A stretch of DNA of 64,000 nucleotides from Epiperipatus broadwayi (taxonomy: Eukaryota; Onychophora; Udeonychophora; Euonychophora; Peripatidae). A program made the position numbers and the translations under genes. The notes below the pieces were generated by a model that saw only the letters and a program-made list of their open reading frames with translations, made no database searches and was not told the origin of the DNA. Positions 39,936-49,706 of the stretch are shown here, piece after piece (within the stretch, counting starts at the first letter, position 1; each line of letters begins with the position of its first letter). Location: the NCBI GenBank assembly GCA_028023455.1, contig JAQFVV010000141.1, positions 3,018,080 through 3,082,079 on the forward strand, given 5' to 3'.

Positions 39936-40991
39936 CTAACACATAGGCATATTTCCTTTTAGTATCAAGTTATTTCTACCAAAAGCACTCCAACCAAGTT
40001 TAATTCTATGATTAATTTCTTCCATTATGTTTCCATCTGTATTAATCATCTGACCAAGGTATTTGTAACTGTTAACTTCTTCTAATTCATCATAATCAAT
40101 CTTTATTTTCATATTTTGAGCAAATAGATTAAACATTACTTTAGTCTTTTTAACATTTATCTTTAGTCCTACTTTTCTACTTTCATCTGCTAACTCCTGC
40201 AATATTTCCTGCAGCTCTGAAGCATTATTTGCAAAAACAACTACATCATCTGCAAAACCTAAATGACTTAAATCCTCTCCATTTACTTTCACTCCTTTAG
40301 TTTTCCATTTTAATCCACAAAATACTTCTTGCAACACTGGTGTAAAAAGTTTTGGAGATATGGAGTCACCTTGTCTTACACCTTTCTCAATGTTGATTTT
40401 TCCAGTATCATTATGTAATCTAATTGTTGCTGTTGCATTTTTATAAATATTCTTTAAAATATGACAATATCCTGGATCTATACCTTGATGATCCAATGCT
40501 TTAATCACTGAAGAAATGTGTATAGAATCGAACGCCTTTTCATAATCTACAAATCCAAAACATAATGACAACTCATATTCATTTGTCCTTTCTATGACTT
40601 CTCTCAATACCTGGATATGATCTATTGTACTAAAACCACTTTTAAATCCAGCTTGTTCTCTTGGTTGGTGGAAATCCAAAGTTCTCTGTGGACGAGTTGT
40701 AATTATCTTGGTAAAAATTTTATATAAAACTGATAAAAGGCTGATAGGTCTGTAATTTCTAATATCTTCTTTATCACCTTTTTTAAATATTAATATTATT
40801 ACTGCATTCTTCCAATCTTCCGGTACATCTTTGTCATTTAGACATTTGTTATATAACTTTGCTAAAATTGTTTCTATTTCTTCATCTGCTTTTTTTAATA
40901 TATCAATTATAATTCCATCATTTCCTGGAGCCTTTCCTTTCTTCATACATTTAATTGCATGTCTCACTTCTTCATTTAAAATTCTGGGCAA
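39936..40991 (-). pseudogene. RTE LINE reverse transcriptase domain
   Basis: About 350 codons with the ordered RT motifs: KGKAPGNDGI (motif 1/2), NYRPISLLSVLYKIFTKII (motif 2a), FVDYEKAFDSI (motif A, catalytic Asp), GVRQGDSISPKLFTPVLQEV (motif B), FADDVVVFA (motif C) and YKYLGQMI (motif E). It copies element RNA at a nicked chromosomal target. The catalytic residues are intact, but the frame is detached from the endonuclease, so the element as a whole cannot make its normal protein. Confidence 0.88.
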
Positions 40992-41284
40992 TTCGAAGAT
41001 GTAATAGATATAGTAGGTACTTGTTCTTTATTACTATATAATTCTTGATAAAAATATTCTACCAATTTCATGATGTCATCTCTCTTTTTATTAATAATTC
41101 CATCTTTTTTCTTATTGCAGATATAAATTTCCTACCAATACCAAAATTTTGTTTAACATTCTTGAGACTTTTATTTTCTTCTACAGCTTTCCTTGCTATT
41201 TCACAGTTATACTTTCTTATATCATTTTCAACTCTTTTCCGTACCATTTTACAAAATTCGAGATATTCAATTTTTTTTAATACA

Positions 41285-42367
41285 TCATTTTTTATATATT
41301 TTCATATTCCTTCTTTTCTTCATAAATTTTCTAGTCTCAGTAGAAATTTTATTAGTCAATTGCTGCTTTTTTCTACCAGCTATTTTTGTTGCAGTTTTTA
41401 AAAGTGTATCAGTTATTTTCATATTAATTTCATTCAAATCGGAATCATGTTCAAAATCTCCTAACACTTGAAACTTATTTGTAAGTTCTAATTTAAATTC
41501 ATTAGAATGTTTCTGAAGATTAGGAATATCAACTGTAAATATTGTTTTTCTTAATAATTTTTGTCTCTCTAGTTTTACCTTAACACGTAACTTAAACCTT
41601 ACTAATCGATGATCACTTCCTGTGTTAAATTTATTAAGAACATTACAATCTTGAAATATGTATTTCTTGTTAATCAAAATATAATCCAATTCGGCTGTAC
41701 CTTCATTTGGATGCTTCCATGTCCATTTCCTTTTAACATTTTTCTCAAAAAATGAATTCATAATATAAAGTTTTTCTTTTTCTGCAAACTCCACAAGTCT
41801 ATGTCCTCTCTCATTTCTATTACCATAACCAAAATTACCTACAGCAGTTTCATCTTTCATTTGCCTACCAATTCTAGCATTAAAGTCTCCCATAACAATT
41901 TTAAAATGTTGTTTACTCTGATCAAAAGCCTTTTGTACATCCATATAAAAATCTTCTACTACTTCATCACTATGAGAACTTGTTGGGGCATAAACCTGAA
42001 TTATCTGCATTTGGTATCTGCTATTAAGTTGTATAACTAATCTTGCAATTCTGTCCGATACACCATCAATCTCCACAACATTGTTCTTCCACTTTTTATT
42101 TATAATGAATCCTACTCCACTTGTATTTCCAATATGTGTGCCTTTATAATAGAGTATATGTCCACTTTTTAAATAAATTGTTTCTAAACCTTTTCTTCTA
42201 ACTTCACAAAGTCCAATAATGTCCCATTTAATATAAGACAATTCTTCTTCTAATTGTTGCAATCTTCCTTCACTTGAAAGTGATCTGCAGTTGTAAGTAC
42301 CTAAATAAAAAGTCGTCATCAAATGGCAGCCTGGGTCCGCAATCAGGGGATTCTTAACACCCTCCAC
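41285..42367 (-). pseudogene. RTE LINE endonuclease (exonuclease/endonuclease/phosphatase fold)
   Basis: 360 codons. Motifs: LGTYNCRSL (Asn), GLCEVRRKG (catalytic Glu), VYAPTSSHSD, GDFNARIG (Asp/Asn pair) and SDHRLVRFKLR (Asp-His catalytic pair), all expected for the APE-like nuclease that nicks target DNA. An ATG lies near the domain start (MEGVKNP...). The polypeptide ends in a basic stretch with a stop at 41285, before the RT, because of a frameshift. Such sequences are often mis-annotated as craniofacial development protein 2-like. Confidence 0.88.
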
Positions 42368-42411
42368 CTTCGGCTACCAACCGCTGCCTTGGTTGGTGAC
42401 TTTACAGCCTC

Positions 42412-42765
42412 CTGGGAATAAGGGCCATGCTTTATTTTTGTCTGTCATAATTGTATATATGTATTGAAAAAATATTTATCATTTACACAAACATTCATTC
42501 TGCCTTATTAGGCAATGAGAAGACCATGGGGTTTCTTGATCTTAAACTCAGAGGTAAAAACCAATAAACTCACCATGCTGGCTAATGCATGTTGGTGAGC
42601 AGCCCATCCATGTTCTTATACTATATGAATAATCACATAGTAATAACAGCTGCAACAACAAGAACGTATGGAGTGGACATTAAAAATTTGCCCTGCTCGG
42701 TTCCTTTAAGGCCTCCAAGAGAATCAAAGGGTCTTCTTTCAGTTAATAGCAAACTCCTTTCTGCA

Positions 42766-42768
<3 letters not shown>
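42412..42768. other. Intergenic DNA
   Basis: No feature recognised between the LINE 5' end and the next microsatellite. Confidence 0.5.

Positions 42769-42818
<50 letters not shown>
42769..42818. repeat. (AT)n(GT)n microsatellite
   Basis: About 15 AT units followed by about 10 GT units, bordering the PLE fragment to the right. Confidence 0.95.
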
Positions 42819-42819
<1 letters not shown>

Positions 42820-42840
42820 AAAATAAATAAAATGGTTAAT

Positions 42841-43303
42841 TAAAAACAAAATTGTAATTATAATTGAAATAATAAATTTAACAGTTTACAAACTATTAGA
42901 AACAATCCTTAAATCCACAGAAGTACTTTCAGTTAATTTCTTAAACCTGCCTCAACTGCCATTAAATATATATAAAAAAGTGGAAGCAAACATCATCAAT
43001 GCAAATCCCATAAATCTCGCATTTTAATGTTAGCAGCTTGTCGATTTATTAAATGCATTTTATTCCTGTTTATAAAAATTTCCTCTATAATTTTTCTTTT
43101 ACTATGGTTTCTCTTTTCATGAAGAAATTTCACATTTTCAAAATCAAATTTAAATTTATATTTGTATGTTTTTCATGATCAAAGAAAACTGAAGAAGACA
43201 TTAAATCACTATTATTTTTACTTTTTACATGTTTATATAACAATTCATGCTCCCTCAATCTCTTCTCAATACTGCACCTAGATTCACCTATATATGATAG
43301 CAT
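42841..43303 (-). pseudogene. PLE GIY-YIG fragment, family P2 (same family as 9.5-10.3 kb)
   Basis: The minus strand reads a GIY-YIG segment (from YIGESRCSIEKRL near 43300 down to the basic C-terminus near 43040), then the 3' non-coding end shared with both arms of the 9.5-10.3 kb fold-back. The element ends at the (AT)n/(GT)n microsatellite. The first GIY half and the RT are missing here. Confidence 0.75.
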
Positions 43304-43446
43304 ACAATCATGAAAAATTTGATGTATGACATTACTTTATATGAGAATGATGTTATTGCTTCACTGGATGTTACAGAAATGTATGGATCTATTGATAGAA
43401 TGAATTCCATAAAAATAATTGAACATGCATTAAAAAGTAAATGGGT
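43304..43446 (+). pseudogene. PLE reverse transcriptase fragment, motif A
   Basis: The plus strand encodes YENDVIASLDVTEMYGSI followed by DRMNSIKIIEHALKSKW, the palm motif A region of a PLE reverse transcriptase. It abuts the oppositely oriented GIY-YIG fragment, so two truncated inserts or an inverted insertion are joined at about 43303. Confidence 0.7.
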
Positions 43447-43760
43447 TGCTGTCATCCCTGTGTAATGCAGCCGCAAGAGGTGCTGTTTTCCATGGCAATC
43501 ACAGAAATATTCAGATTAGGGTGCCAAAAGTAGATGACCCAATTTCCACCTGTTAGATGGTGCTGTTCATGATGTGTACACACAAGAACCTTATGCCAAG
43601 TATCTGCCAGCACTACTGCCCGCTTGGTGGCGCTGTTAGCCATAGGTAAACCAATCCAGCTTACATCATCTGCTAATCAGCAACTACCTAACAATCTAGC
43701 CCACTAGGTGCCACTGTTTCTCCATGCTATGCACAGAAAAACGGCACCGTTTAGAAGTGA
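43447..43760. repeat. GC-richer block with four CTCF-like motifs
   Basis: Four related motifs lie about 70-80 bases apart: CCGCAAGAGGTGCTGTT (about 43470), TTAGATGGTGCTGTT (about 43553), TTGGTGGCGCTGTTAG (about 43624) and CCACTAGGTGCCACTGTT (about 43700). They resemble the CTCF consensus CCNCNAGRNGGCGCTG. The block is close to balanced base composition while its surroundings are very AT-rich, and it is bounded on the left by PLE debris. It may be a short satellite or a fragment of a dispersed repeat. Confidence 0.5.
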
Positions 43761-44803
43761 TATTAGCACTCACTTTGTAGGGTTGTTTTATATGCACATT
43801 CTTAAAAAATACACCATGTATAATGTGAAGGTGTGATTAGTATATAAACCACAATTATTTAAATATGCGTTCAGAATTAATACGGTTACATTGAATTACA
43901 CCCTTTGATAAATCTATGTATTTTTAAATTATTTTCTTTTAAAAATTTATCTTTTTTTTTCTGGAAAAATGTTTTTTTTTTATTTTTTTAAAAAAGTAAT
44001 TTTTACAACTTCTGTTGTAAAAACTGCTAAAAATAGGTCTGGCAGTATTTCTTTCTGAACTTCGTTATTTTGAAAAGTGACTGTTTGTAAAACTTTTTTT
44101 TATAGTTTCAAATAATATTTCCAACAACTTTTAAAGTAATACAAATTACATTTCAGTTTATAAATCTTTTATTTTGCAAACGTGTTATTTTAAAAAGATA
44201 AATTTGCATTTTGTTACATGCGTGAACAATAATTGAAGATCTCTTACACAATAAATATTTTTAAATTACTGGAGAGAAAACAAATCAAACTCTCCTTTAA
44301 ATATATTAAAAGATCTATTCAGTTCAAAAATAAATTTATTTAAATTAATATGTGTGCAAGCAATAAAACATCAAACAGATTGTAGTGTGTGGTGATTTAT
44401 TCAGTGTAAAAATCGAGTAAAAATATTCAAGGTGTAAATATTATTTGAATTTGTATTTAAAACTTTAGAATCATTTTAATAACTAAAAATGTCATATACT
44501 CACAAGGAAATTTCAAAATAATAGGTTTAATAAATATGGAAAAGTAAGATATTATATAGACTCAGGAAAAAAAGATTTAGAGCAAAATGCAAAAGCTAAT
44601 GACAATATAGCAAGTCTGGATAAGGTACCTAAAAGGGTCCACTGGAACCTTTTCTTTTGTTTTCAAGGTGTATAATTCTTATTAATTGATAACATTTGCA
44701 TTTTAGATGAGAATTAGTCTATTGTCATAAATATACCTACTTGAAGCTTAGGATAATAACTTGTTCTCACTCAAATTCTTAGAATAAGATTATGGGTAGA
44801 CTG

Positions 44804-44807
<4 letters not shown>
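43761..44807. other. AT-rich intergenic DNA
   Basis: No feature recognised apart from homopolymer runs. Confidence 0.5.

Positions 44808-44844
<37 letters not shown>
44808..44844. repeat. (AT)n microsatellite
   Basis: It marks the 3' boundary of the PLE on its right. Confidence 0.95.
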
Positions 44845-44847
<3 letters not shown>

Positions 44848-44884
44848 ATATTATTATTACTATTTGCGGGATATTCCGTGTAGT

Positions 44885-44947
44885 GAAAAAGCTAAATGCT
44901 GACGTTTCAGTACAATATCAAGTACCTTCCTCAGAGCGTCCTCTTTC
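44885..44947 (-). ncRNA. Hammerhead ribozyme-like motif overlapping the PLE stop codon, family H4
   Basis: Minus strand: GAAAGAG-GAC-GCT (stem I), CTGAGGA (core), AGGTAC-TTGATATT-GTACT (stem II), GAAAC-GTC (core, minimal stem III and GUC), AGC-ATTTAG-CTTTTTC (stem I partner). Stem I has 3 bp plus 7 bp (one G-U) around an internal loop. The stop codon of the PLE frame (44933-44931) is the TGA inside CTGAGGA, so the last codons (LRKRTL) double as a ribozyme strand. Hammerheads in PLE pseudo-LTRs are an established finding for the class. Predicted cleavage is between 44901 and 44900. Confidence 0.65.
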
Positions 44948-46514
44948 TCAAATCATAAGAATGCACGTGAGATTTAAAACCGTTTTTATCGTTTTCTTTC
45001 TCCTCATATTTAAATTCTATTGGTTGAGAAGTTTTAAAATTTATTTTCTCTTCCAGTAGCTTCTTCCAAATGTTGTTAATCTTCTTTAACTCACACCTTT
45101 CATTTATGCTCTTGGGCCTTTTAAAAATCTCTATAGCTTCTCTTAGCAATCTCTGGTCATATTGTTCAATTTTTGCTAAAATATTTGTTTTTTCAAAATT
45201 GATATCATGATTTGTTAATTTAATATGAGAATAAATAGCTGATGAATTAGATTTTTCTCTCACTGCCAGAATGTGTTCTTCCTTTCTAATATTTATTCTA
45301 CGATTAGTCTGTCTTATATATGTATGTGGACAGACCCTACATGGAATTTCATACACACCATGACACTCCAAAGCAATTGTATCTTTAGGAAGAGGAAATA
45401 TTTCACTAATTTTTTTATAAGTAGTGTAAATTGTGTGAATATTATTATTCTTTAAAATGTTATCAATTCTATCAGTTACTCCTTTAATATATGGAAAAAT
45501 TGTCTTAATTTTTGATGTATCAAAATCTTTTTTCTTTTGATATGTATAAGCCCTATTAATAATTTTGTAATTAAAACCATTATGAAGAAGCATTTTATTA
45601 GTAGCAAAAAGGTCTCGGTGAAAATGGCTATCATCAAAAAGTTTCTTTGTTTTATCCAATAATGTCTTTGCCACTAAAAATAGTTGTGCAGGATGGTGAT
45701 GAGAGGAAAAATGCAGATATCTCCCAGTGTGTGTTGGTTTTTTATCTATACCATGGGATAAAGAACCATCTTCCCTTCTTTCAATCAAAACATCTAAAAA
45801 AGGTAATTGATTATTATTTTCTATTTCCATGGTAAATTTAATATTATTGTGAAGAGAGTTTAAAAAATTAAAAAAGTCATCAAGAGCATGCTTACCATGA
45901 GGCCAAATAACAAAGGTATCATCAACATACCTCAGCCATATAGATGGATTTTTAATTGCTAATGTCAAAATTTTATTTTCCAAATCCTCCATAAAAACAG
46001 AAGCTAATGCTGGAGAAAGTGGTGAACCCATAGCTAGACCTGATGTTTCTTTATACATCTGCCCATCAAAAACAAAAAATGTATTCGATAAGCAGTGTTC
46101 AATTAAAACCACAGCAAAATTAGGCGACTGAATATTTTTTAAAACTTGAATCGCTTCATTTACAGGTACACTAGTAAAAAGTGAAACAATGTCAAAACTT
46201 ACTAAAATATCATTCTTAGTCAATTTAATATCCTGGATAAGCTCAAGAAAATGATTAGCATCTTTAACATATGATGACATCGTTGTTAAATGCGGCTGTA
46301 AAAAAGAAGTCAAAAAACGAGCTAGTGTCTGTGTAGGTGAACCAACTGCACTTACAATCGGTCTCAATGGAATATCTGGCTTGTGAACTTTTGGTAAACC
46401 ATATAATTTTGGATAAAAAGAAGATTTTTCCCTCGGAGTAAGCTGTATCTTTGTTTCTAAATCTAGATCAGTAGAATAAATTAATGCTTTCGTTTTCTTT
46501 TCAAGATAAGTCAT
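44931..46514 (-). CDS. PLE reverse transcriptase/GIY-YIG endonuclease, 527-codon intact portion
   Basis: From the first ATG: YGLPKVHKPDIPLRPIVS (RT fingers), ILVSFDIVSLFTSVP (motif A Asp), ETSGLAMGSPLSPALASVF (motif B), WLRYVDDTFVIW (motif C YVDD), QLPFLDVLI (thumb side), then a linker, ECHGVYEIPCRVCPHTYIRQ (GIY-YIG core with CXXC-type cysteines) and the C-terminal SYDLRKRTL. The YIG glycine is replaced by arginine (YIRQ), which may impair the nuclease. The true N-terminus lies upstream: ADKGNTTVILNKADYF and EGKIYDILNKAKPPKTNLS are readable at 46760-46565 but in other frames, with one break in an A/T run near 46565-46575 and another near 46525. The ATG chosen is therefore simply the first one in the open frame, not the original start. 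Confidence 0.85.
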   Translation of the reverse strand: MTYLEKKTKALIYSTDLDLETKIQLTPREKSSFYPKLYGLPKVHKPDIPLRPIVSAVGSPTQTLARFLTSFLQPHLTTMSSYVKDANHFLELIQDIKLTKNDILVSFDIVSLFTSVPVNEAIQVLKNIQSPNFAVVLIEHCLSNTFFVFDGQMYKETSGLAMGSPLSPALASVFMEDLENKILTLAIKNPSIWLRYVDDTFVIWPHGKHALDDFFNFLNSLHNNIKFTMEIENNNQLPFLDVLIERREDGSLSHGIDKKPTHTGRYLHFSSHHHPAQLFLVAKTLLDKTKKLFDDSHFHRDLFATNKMLLHNGFNYKIINRAYTYQKKKDFDTSKIKTIFPYIKGVTDRIDNILKNNNIHTIYTTYKKISEIFPLPKDTIALECHGVYEIPCRVCPHTYIRQTNRRINIRKEEHILAVREKSNSSAIYSHIKLTNHDINFEKTNILAKIEQYDQRLLREAIEIFKRPKSINERCELKKINNIWKKLLEEKINFKTSQPIEFKYEEKENDKNGFKSHVHSYDLRKRTL

Positions 46515-46765
46515 AGGATCTCTATAAATTTTTTATAAATATTATCATTTAATAAATCATGTATTTTTTTAAAAATAATCAGCCTTATTTAAAATTACTG
46601 TAGTATTACCCTTATCTGCCGGAAGAATAGTAATAGATTTGTCATTTTTTAAAGCAAACAAAGCTCTTCTTTCATTAATTGATAAATTAGTTTTAGGTGG
46701 TTTTGCCTTATTTAAAATATCGTATATTTTTCCCTCACTATATCTGTTTTTTTACTTAAAATATT
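46515..46765 (-). pseudogene. PLE N-terminal coding remnant, out of frame
   Basis: Translations in the other frames give the RT N-terminal signature LPADKGNTTVILNKADYF preceded by KAKPPKTNLSINERRALFAL. A stop follows in frame, then KIHDLLNDNIYKKFIEI in another frame leads into the 527-codon region. Two indels therefore separate it from the downstream frame. Confidence 0.75.
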
Positions 46766-46805
46766 AAAGTGGTTGTGTAGATAAGTAATTATGTCTAGTT
46801 ATAAA

Positions 46806-46923
46806 ACAGGAAAAACTCACTATATATATTGCCACATACAGCAAGCTTGAGTAATCAATGGATGCCAGAAGGCTTGTGCTTAAAATCTCCATATAGTGCC
46901 TACTCATCCAACATCTTCAGACT
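46806..46923 (-). repeat. H1 leader fragment cut at the hammerhead cleavage position
   Basis: About 118 bases match the H1 mini-element from AAACAG...CTC through GATGCCAGAAGGCTTGTGC to TCATCCAACATCTTCAGACT, then similarity stops. On the minus strand the match begins at AGTC|TGAAGATGTTGG, within four bases of where the H1 ribozyme would cut (GTC|TGGGGATATTGG). Confidence 0.65.
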
Positions 46924-47640
46924 CATGTGATATCTATATATTGTACCAATATTGAAATTGGCACATGATGATTTTGCCTAAAAAATTATTAAATAATAAA
47001 TAAGTTATAAAAATCTAAAATGTTTCTTTAAGTAAACAAAATCAGTTTTTTGTCAAAAGTAAAATTAAAAGTTTAAGAGTTTATTACAGTTTGTTTTCGA
47101 AAAAGATATGAATCAAATAGTTTTCCATCATTAGTTTTTGAAATAAAAAGGTACAATTAATTAATCAGAAGTGGAGAGGGGTGTTTTCATTAGAAAAGTT
47201 AAACTAAGGGTTTTATAAAAAGGAAGTAAAGAGTTTTCTTACTAGTATTCGTAAAATATAAATAATTTAAAGTTTAAAAAATACAAATCTCTTTTCATTC
47301 AAATTAAAGAAAAAAATTATCTTAAAACTAGTAATATATGTGTGTATCTATGTGCGATTGTCAATAATAGAATAAATGTGTGTGTAATAAATGTTATTAT
47401 AAATAAATGAAAGTTAAAGAAGATTATCATTAAAAATCACGGCAATGGCTATTAATTAAAATATAAAACTACAGGATTAAAAAGCATGTCTCCAAAGCAT
47501 TAGATATTAATTAAAATATAAAACAATACGTTTTGCATGGCTATTACTAATTAAGCAATCTTCAAAAACACGTTGTCAAAGGATTAATTGCTAAAGTATT
47601 TCGACAACAGATATTTGCCGGAGAATATCGAAAAGAAAAC
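46924..47640. other. AT-rich DNA upstream of a promoter
   Basis: No gene seen. AATTAATTAATCAGAAGTGG at about 47155 recalls a piece of the solo LTR (TTAATTAATCAGAAATGGAA), so the region up to the 47651 promoter may be a further divergent LTR. Confidence 0.4.
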
Positions 47641-47650
47641 ACTTCGTTGG

Positions 47651-47684
47651 TATAAATACTGAATATTTTATCGGACAATCAGTT
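47651..47684 (+). promoter_or_regulatory. Core promoter: TATA box and initiator
   Basis: TATAAATA at 47651-47658 and TCAGTT at 47679-47684; with the initiator A (47681) as +1 the TATA box starts at -30. The downstream transcript would begin AGTTGAGACAAGAGTTCAG, with no long frame, and reaches a possible splice donor (CTAG|GTAAAAC) at about 48040/48041. It could be a host gene's non-coding first exon or an LTR. Confidence 0.5.
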
Positions 47685-48423
47685 GAGACAAGAGTTCAGT
47701 TCAGTTCACAAATCAATTGAGTCAGTTGATTTCAATCAGTTAAGTTAATGGTTTTCAGAAACAAGATGCAGTGCTGAGAAGATTTTGGGAATGCATGTTT
47801 TTCTCTACACCCTGATGTCCGATGAAAACAGCAAGATCTGCCCGTGAAATAATGTCTGCTTAACAACTTGGAAATCTCTGTCAGTATCTAATTGTCTCCA
47901 ATAATAATAATAATCATGAAGAATAATGAAACTCATCAAGGAAACGTCCCAGCAGGCTGGAAGTATTTGTAATGGAAATATCTTCACCGAAAGCAGCAAC
48001 CAAAGAGAACAAAATTCTACGTCTACATTCAAAATCCTAGGTAAAACATTTGCTTATTTCATTTATACTGTAATAGGCATTGTATTGCATTAATTCATGT
48101 GAATCTTCCAAGAGTCTAATTATATGAACTCTATATCATACATAAAACGAACTATTGATATGTGTGTTTAAGTTTCAAATGCTATTAATGCTTTATTATT
48201 ATATTTGTGAATGCTATATGAGTTAATATGTGCGTGATCATTATATCATTGTTATTAGTTAAATTAGATAAATACCAGTGTTCTATTATTAAAATCTACA
48301 AGAATATTTAAACTAGATTTGAATATACGATATAATCAAAACTAAAAGCCTGGTTATTTTTGTTATACTACAAAAAGAACGAAGCAAATCCTAACTGGTA
48401 ATATTCATATGCACTTGTAACTT

Positions 48424-48560
<137 letters not shown>

Positions 48561-49145
48561 ACAATGATGATAATGATCATAAATATGCTGATAATACAAT
48601 GTGAACAAGCACCAACATCAAAAAATTTGTTTAAAATTTAAAAATCAATAATCATTAAATTTCTCAAAAAGCCTTACAAGAAAGATTTTATAAATTATAT
48701 ACTGCTTAAAATATCACACGTTGGCATAGCAAAAATGAAGTAGAACTAAATACATCAATAAAAAAATCAATTATAAGTAAATAACAGATATAACTAAAAT
48801 AAAAGACACATACAACTAATATATATATTAGAACTATTTTTAAAACAATCTAAACTAAAAACTTCACACTATCTTTTCAATGTTCCAGAATTTGATTTAT
48901 TACATATACTGTTTTCTTAAACATTATCTGATAAATTTTATAATAATGTACTTACATTTTTATAATAAATTTCATGGATTAATTCTTCCGAGTTCGTAAA
49001 TATAAGTATCTATAAATAATATAATAAATACTCATTGATAGAGTGATATAAAACTATTATTAAAAAATGAAATTTGTCATTTGGATTTTAATAATTAAAT
49101 AGATATTATAAAATATATTTAAACACTTAAATATAAAATATATTT

Positions 49146-49150
<5 letters not shown>
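48561..49150. other. AT-rich intergenic DNA
   Basis: Nothing recognised up to the (AT)n run at 49151-49187. Confidence 0.5.
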
Positions 49151-49190
<40 letters not shown>

Positions 49191-49206
49191 AAATATAGAT
49201 ATAGTA

Positions 49207-49706
49207 NNNNNNNNNNNNNNNNNNNNNNNNNNNNNNNNNNNNNNNNNNNNNNNNNNNNNNNNNNNNNNNNNNNNNNNNNNNNNNNNNNNNNNNNNNNNNN
49301 NNNNNNNNNNNNNNNNNNNNNNNNNNNNNNNNNNNNNNNNNNNNNNNNNNNNNNNNNNNNNNNNNNNNNNNNNNNNNNNNNNNNNNNNNNNNNNNNNNNN
49401 NNNNNNNNNNNNNNNNNNNNNNNNNNNNNNNNNNNNNNNNNNNNNNNNNNNNNNNNNNNNNNNNNNNNNNNNNNNNNNNNNNNNNNNNNNNNNNNNNNNN
49501 NNNNNNNNNNNNNNNNNNNNNNNNNNNNNNNNNNNNNNNNNNNNNNNNNNNNNNNNNNNNNNNNNNNNNNNNNNNNNNNNNNNNNNNNNNNNNNNNNNNN
49601 NNNNNNNNNNNNNNNNNNNNNNNNNNNNNNNNNNNNNNNNNNNNNNNNNNNNNNNNNNNNNNNNNNNNNNNNNNNNNNNNNNNNNNNNNNNNNNNNNNNN
49701 NNNNNN
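49207..49706. other. Assembly gap of exactly 500 N
   Basis: The round length suggests a placeholder of unknown true size. By comparison with the 3' LTR, about 51 bases of the 5' LTR start should lie at its right edge; the rest is unknown. Confidence 0.98.

Larger units (their letters stand above)
39483..42411 (-). mobile_element. RTE-type LINE, nearly full length, frame-broken
   Basis: About 2.9 kb on the minus strand: an endonuclease domain (42367-41285), reverse transcriptase (40991-39936), a C-terminal segment (39815 to about 39485), and a 3' end of short GAT repeats that runs straight into (AT)n. Endonuclease followed by RT in one frame with a short microsatellite-like tail fits the RTE clade. 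The frame is interrupted between 41285 and 40991 and between 39936 and 39815. Confidence 0.85.
44845..46805 (-). mobile_element. Penelope-like element, family P3 (best-preserved copy)
   Basis: A minus-strand element comprising about 250 bp of coding sequence in other frames (46760-46515), a 527-codon intact frame (46514-44931), and a short 3' region that holds a hammerhead motif and runs into (AT)n. Coding similarity is lost at about 46760, where the 5' end is truncated. It is followed on the right by an H1 leader fragment. Confidence 0.85.

Noticed and set aside
41285-42367. Host craniofacial development protein 2-like gene
   Set aside because: The sequence is the endonuclease domain of an RTE LINE, directly followed by its reverse transcriptase in the same orientation.
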